Positions 32,471 to 34,645 of a stretch of DNA of 34,645 nucleotides are shown one piece after another. How positions within the stretch are numbered: the stretch's first letter is position 1; each line of letters starts with the position of its first letter. This DNA is from a virus. The notes below the pieces were generated by a model. It was given only the letters and a program-made list of their open reading frames with translations, did no database searches and was not told where the DNA came from. Both the position numbers and the translations under genes were made by a program. The stretch is from the IMG/VR virus record IMGVR_UViG_3300008107_000182, positions 1-34,645 of that record. One strand, written 5' to 3'.

Positions 32471-32498
32471 AAGCCCGGTTAAAAAAACCGGGTTTTTT
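32471..32498 (+). terminator. Rho-independent terminator
   Basis: Inverted repeat CCCGGTT (32474-32480) and AACCGGG (32486-32492) with a 5-A loop, followed by six T. It lies 4 bases after the stop of the tagged gene and before the sigma70-like promoter, closing the 25-32 kb cassette. It is the only strong terminator I saw. Confidence 0.9.
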
Positions 32499-32499
32499 G

Positions 32500-32528
32500 T
32501 TGGTAGTTTAAAAGCTTTTCAGTAATAT
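32500..32528 (+). promoter_or_regulatory. sigma70-like promoter before the 82-aa gene
   Basis: TTGGTA (32500-32505), a 17-base spacer and TAATAT (32523-32528), directly after the terminator. The predicted start is near 32535, 10 bases before the ATG at 32545. Same -35 word and spacing as the primase promoter. Confidence 0.4.
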
Positions 32529-32544
32529 ATTAGAAATCGTATTT

Positions 32545-32793
32545 ATGAGAACACGAACTATAGTAAAGACACTTAATACCGTTTGCGGAAAAACTATTAC
32601 TTTTTTACAGACCGAAGGACAGCCTAATAGAATGCATTCGGTAGATGGACCTGCTCTAATCTATGCAGATGCAGATAGCAAAGCACCCGAATACTACCTC
32701 TACGGGATTAAATACTCAAAAGCCGAATGGAAAGAACGGCTTTCACAGCGAAAACCCCTGGTTTCCCTTGAGATTCCTATTGATTTTCAATAG
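32545..32793 (+). CDS. Small protein with DGPA/YYLYGIKYS motif
   Basis: The protein has 82 residues. NRMHSVDGPALIY followed by EYYLYGIKYSKAEWKERL matches a short repeat I know from phage and giant-virus proteins (DGPA, then a W/Y-Y-L-N-G strand and an EEW helix), here present once. The role is unknown. It lies between the terminator and the terminase gene. It has its own sigma70-like promoter and no late motif in the usual place, although TATTTAT overlaps its ATG. That suggests expression at a time different from terminase. Confidence 0.6.
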   Translation: MRTRTIVKTLNTVCGKTITFLQTEGQPNRMHSVDGPALIYADADSKAPEYYLYGIKYSKAEWKERLSQRKPLVSLEIPIDFQ

Positions 32794-32798
32794 CAAAC

Positions 32799-32805
32799 TA
32801 TTTAT
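32799..32805 (+). promoter_or_regulatory. TATTTAT late-unit motif, copy 8, before terminase
   Basis: TATTTAT preceded by AAC and followed by TA, 29 bases before the terminase ATG at 32835. It lies 5 bases after the stop of the 82-aa gene. Confidence 0.5.
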
Positions 32806-32826
32806 TAAGGTAAAAAGGTTGTAAAA

Positions 32827-32838
32827 ATGTACAAATGA
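32827..32838 (+). other. Possible 3-codon leader minigene (Met-Tyr-Lys)
   Basis: ATG TAC AAA TGA, overlapping the terminase start as ATGA. AAAAGG at 32813-32818 is 8 bases from this ATG but 16 from the terminase ATG, so ribosomes may load here first and reinitiate. Could be chance. Confidence 0.25.
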
Positions 32839-34424
32839 GTCAACGCGCAGCTATAAGCGATGCTATAAGGCAAGAACTTATAAGGTGTAAACAGGATCCA
32901 GTATACTTCATGAAGAAGTATTATACGATCCAGCACCCAACTAAGGGGAGAATGACCTTCAACCTCTATCCCTTCCAAGAGAAAGTACTTAAACTCTTAC
33001 AAAGACATGATTATTCTATAATAAACAAGTCAAGGCAGTTAGGTATCTCTACTCTAACCTCTGCGTTTGCATTGTGGATGATGCTGTTTGAGCAAGATAA
33101 GAACGTTCTTGTTCTAGCTACTACTCAAGCTACTGCAAAAAACATGGTAACGAAGGTAAGATTTGCTTATGATAATTTACCTCAGTGGATGCAAATGCCA
33201 GTCCTGGAACATAACCGTTTAAGTCTACGTTTAAAAAACGGATCACAAATTAAAGCTGTATCAGCTGCTACCGATAGTGCACGTTCAGAAGCAGTATCCT
33301 TACTTGTAATTGACGAGGCCGCCTTTATTGATAGGATCGAAGATATTTTTACAGCCGCCCAACAAACACTTGCTACCGGCGGTAGATGTATTGCCTTATC
33401 TACACCAAACGGTGTCGGCAACTGGTTTCATAAGGAGTTTACACGTGCCCAACTTGGTGAAAATAAATTTACACCCATTAGTCTTCCATGGACAGTTCAC
33501 CCTGAGAGAAATCAAGCATGGCGTGATGAACAAACAGCTCAACTAGGGCCTCGTAATGCTGCTCAAGAATGTGATTGCGACTTTTCTACATCAGGAGACA
33601 CTGTGATCGAACCAGGGATTTTAAATTTTTACCAGGAAACAACTGTACAAGAGCCTGTAGAGAGGAGCGGACCTAACCATGCTTATTGGGTTTGGAATTA
33701 TCCTGACCCAATGAAGACGTATATGATTGTCGCTGACGTAGCAAGAGGTGACGGTAAAGACTTTTCTACCTTCCACGTCATAGATACATTGACGGTTGAT
33801 CAGGTAGCTGAGTATAAAGACCAAATTCCTACCAAGGACTTTGCACGCATGCTCGTATCTAAGGCTATCGAGTGGAATAATGCAATGCTCATTGTAGAGA
33901 ATGCAAGTATTGGATGGGATGTCGTTACTACAATTCAAGAGATGGGTTATCCTAATCTCTATTATGCACCTAAGTCTGAAATTGTAGGTACACAAATTGA
34001 TCTATACGTTACAAAGTTTGATAGAGGCGATGGAATGGTACCTGGATTCAGTATGAATCAGAGAACAAGACCTCTCGTTATCGAAAAAGCAAGGTCATTT
34101 ATGGAGGAAAAGAGTGCTTTAATTCGTTCACAAAGACTTCTTGACGAGTGGCGAGTGTTTATTTGGAAGCATGGTAAGCCTCAAGCCTTGCAAGGGTATA
34201 ATGACGACTTAGTTATGCCGTATAGCATTGGACTTTTCTTACGAGATACAGCACTCCGTTTCCGTCAAACAGCTATGGATTTGACTTACGCTAGCCTCAA
34301 CGGATACACTAAAACTGAACAAAACTTCCAAGTTTACACCCCCAATAACGGTTCAAATCAACAAAATCCCTGGCAAATGCCAGTAAACGGACAGCAGGAC
34401 GATATAACTTGGCTGCTGGGATAA
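32835..34424 (+). CDS. 17: Terminase large subunit gp17
   Basis: The protein has 529 residues (T4 gp17 is 610). The ATPase part has Walker A-like SRQLGIST (66-73), Walker B LLVIDEAAF with Asp160-Glu161, and the coupling motif ALSTPNG (187-193). The nuclease part has Asp301 in VADVARGDGKDFSTFHVID, Glu355 in IVENAS and the late Asp cluster in YNDDLVMPYSIGL. It is the motor that packages DNA into the prohead through the portal and cuts concatemers. A TATTTAT element lies 29 bases upstream. The portal gene follows after 15 bases. No small subunit is recognised next to it. Confidence 0.95.
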   Translation: MSQRAAISDAIRQELIRCKQDPVYFMKKYYTIQHPTKGRMTFNLYPFQEKVLKLLQRHDYSIINKSRQLGISTLTSAFALWMMLFEQDKNVLVLATTQATAKNMVTKVRFAYDNLPQWMQMPVLEHNRLSLRLKNGSQIKAVSAATDSARSEAVSLLVIDEAAFIDRIEDIFTAAQQTLATGGRCIALSTPNGVGNWFHKEFTRAQLGENKFTPISLPWTVHPERNQAWRDEQTAQLGPRNAAQECDCDFSTSGDTVIEPGILNFYQETTVQEPVERSGPNHAYWVWNYPDPMKTYMIVADVARGDGKDFSTFHVIDTLTVDQVAEYKDQIPTKDFARMLVSKAIEWNNAMLIVENASIGWDVVTTIQEMGYPNLYYAPKSEIVGTQIDLYVTKFDRGDGMVPGFSMNQRTRPLVIEKARSFMEEKSALIRSQRLLDEWRVFIWKHGKPQALQGYNDDLVMPYSIGLFLRDTALRFRQTAMDLTYASLNGYTKTEQNFQVYTPNNGSNQQNPWQMPVNGQQDDITWLLG

Positions 34425-34427
34425 AGA

Positions 34428-34434
34428 TATTTAT
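34428..34434 (+). promoter_or_regulatory. TATTTAT late-unit motif, copy 9, 5 bases from the portal ATG
   Basis: TATTTAT preceded by AGA and followed by TA, 5 bases before ATG 34440. Spacing is the same as for copy 2 at 5827. No Shine-Dalgarno sequence intervenes. Confidence 0.5.
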
Positions 34435-34439
34435 TAGAT

Positions 34440-34645
34440 ATGGCAGATCAGCAACCACAAAGGAACCTATTTTCGACACTTAAACGCTTGTTTTCCACTG
34501 ATGTTATCATCAGAAACGATGGAGGAACGTTAAGAACTGTCGATGTAAATCAGATCCAAGTCGATGGCGTACTTCAAACTAACGCCCTAGTCGACCGTTT
34601 TAACCGTATTTATACTACCTCTACCTCTTATGGGGTGAATTTAAA
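34440..34645 (+). CDS. 20: Portal protein gp20, 3' truncated by window edge
   Basis: 68 codons are visible from ATG 34440 and the frame is open to the end. The start (ADQQPQRNLFSTLKRLFSTD, then VIIRNDGG, IQVDGVLQTNALVDRFNRIY) is characteristic of T4-like portal proteins, in which a short polar leader is followed by the FSTDVIIRN-type strand and the N-x-LVDRF-x-R-x-Y helix. The portal forms the 12-subunit ring at the head vertex through which terminase loads DNA. It follows terminase after 15 bases, without tail sheath and tube genes in between, unlike T4 (17-18-19-20). Confidence 0.85.
   Translation, partial: MADQQPQRNLFSTLKRLFSTDVIIRNDGGTLRTVDVNQIQVDGVLQTNALVDRFNRIYTTSTSYGVNL

Noticed and set aside
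32540-32546. TATTTAT overlapping the ATG of the 82-aa gene
   Set aside because: The core overlaps the start codon and the preceding bases (TCG) do not match; a sigma70-like pair explains this gene better.
33621-33995. Minus-strand 124-codon frame
   Set aside because: Antisense to the terminase nuclease domain, which is clearly coding on the plus strand.

Overview
The window is a contiguous piece of a large, AT-rich, tailed-phage genome with a T4-like (contractile-tail myovirus) gene set. All 42 genes I accept are on the + strand, tightly packed and often overlapping by 1 to 20 bases. Diagnostic T4-type proteins are the late sigma factor gp55, baseplate wedge proteins gp25 and gp6, a gp5-like hub, primase gp61, terminase large subunit gp17 and the start of portal gp20. 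The style of the structural proteins (very long Ser/Thr/Gly/Asn-rich proteins, DNRLRE-like protein, small zinc and basic proteins) is what I associate with uncultured marine or freshwater T4-like phages rather than with coliphage T4. The host cannot be named. Shine-Dalgarno sites are weak or absent at many starts, which is compatible with, but does not prove, a host that uses them little.

Layout. (1) 1-1.76 kb: 5'-truncated HD-domain hydrolase, a small membrane protein and gp55. (2) 1.78-19.2 kb: tail/baseplate block: gp5-like hub, a separate needle-like protein, a 756-aa protein with a hydrophobic hairpin, gp25, gp6, a DNRLRE-like protein, a 1609-aa giant with a gp7/tail-protein-I-like segment, several beta-rich structural proteins and a repeat-built tail fibre. 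(3) 19.2-21.3 kb: GIY-YIG nuclease, primase and YqaJ/lambda-type exonuclease. (4) 21.3-24.9 kb: HxGH nucleotidylyltransferase, HExxH metallopeptidase and four small proteins, two with clustered Cys. (5) 24.9-32.5 kb: a cassette of otherwise dissimilar proteins, many starting with the same short N-terminal tag, with a GH19 endolysin inside it and a rho-independent terminator at its end. (6) 32.5-34.6 kb: small DGPA-motif protein, terminase, portal start.

Two patterns are not explained by ordinary annotation. First, five proteins in region 5 begin M-[IY]-[KR]-L-x-x-[ILV]-L-x-E with Glu exactly at residue 10, and three more carry related tags ending in [LI]-x-E. This closely resembles the capsid-targeting peptide of T4 internal head proteins, which the prohead protease gp21 removes after [LI]-x-E. 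I infer a module of head-packaged, probably injected, cargo proteins. The tag also fixes the true start of the largest one at 24926. Second, the word TATTTAT, with flanks A-[GC or A]-[A or C] before and two A/T bases after, lies just upstream of nine genes that head apparent transcription units. It is the reverse complement of the T4 late promoter core ATAAATA, and gp55 is encoded in the window. I propose it is this phage's late promoter or another late-unit start signal. In three cases it is only 5-7 bases from the ATG, which would give essentially leaderless messages. Two further units (primase, and the gene before terminase) carry a different sigma70-like pair, TTGGTA-N17-TATATT and TTGGTA-N17-TAATAT.

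There is no gene-free stretch longer than about 80 bases. I saw no tRNA, rRNA, CRISPR array, insertion sequence or attachment site.
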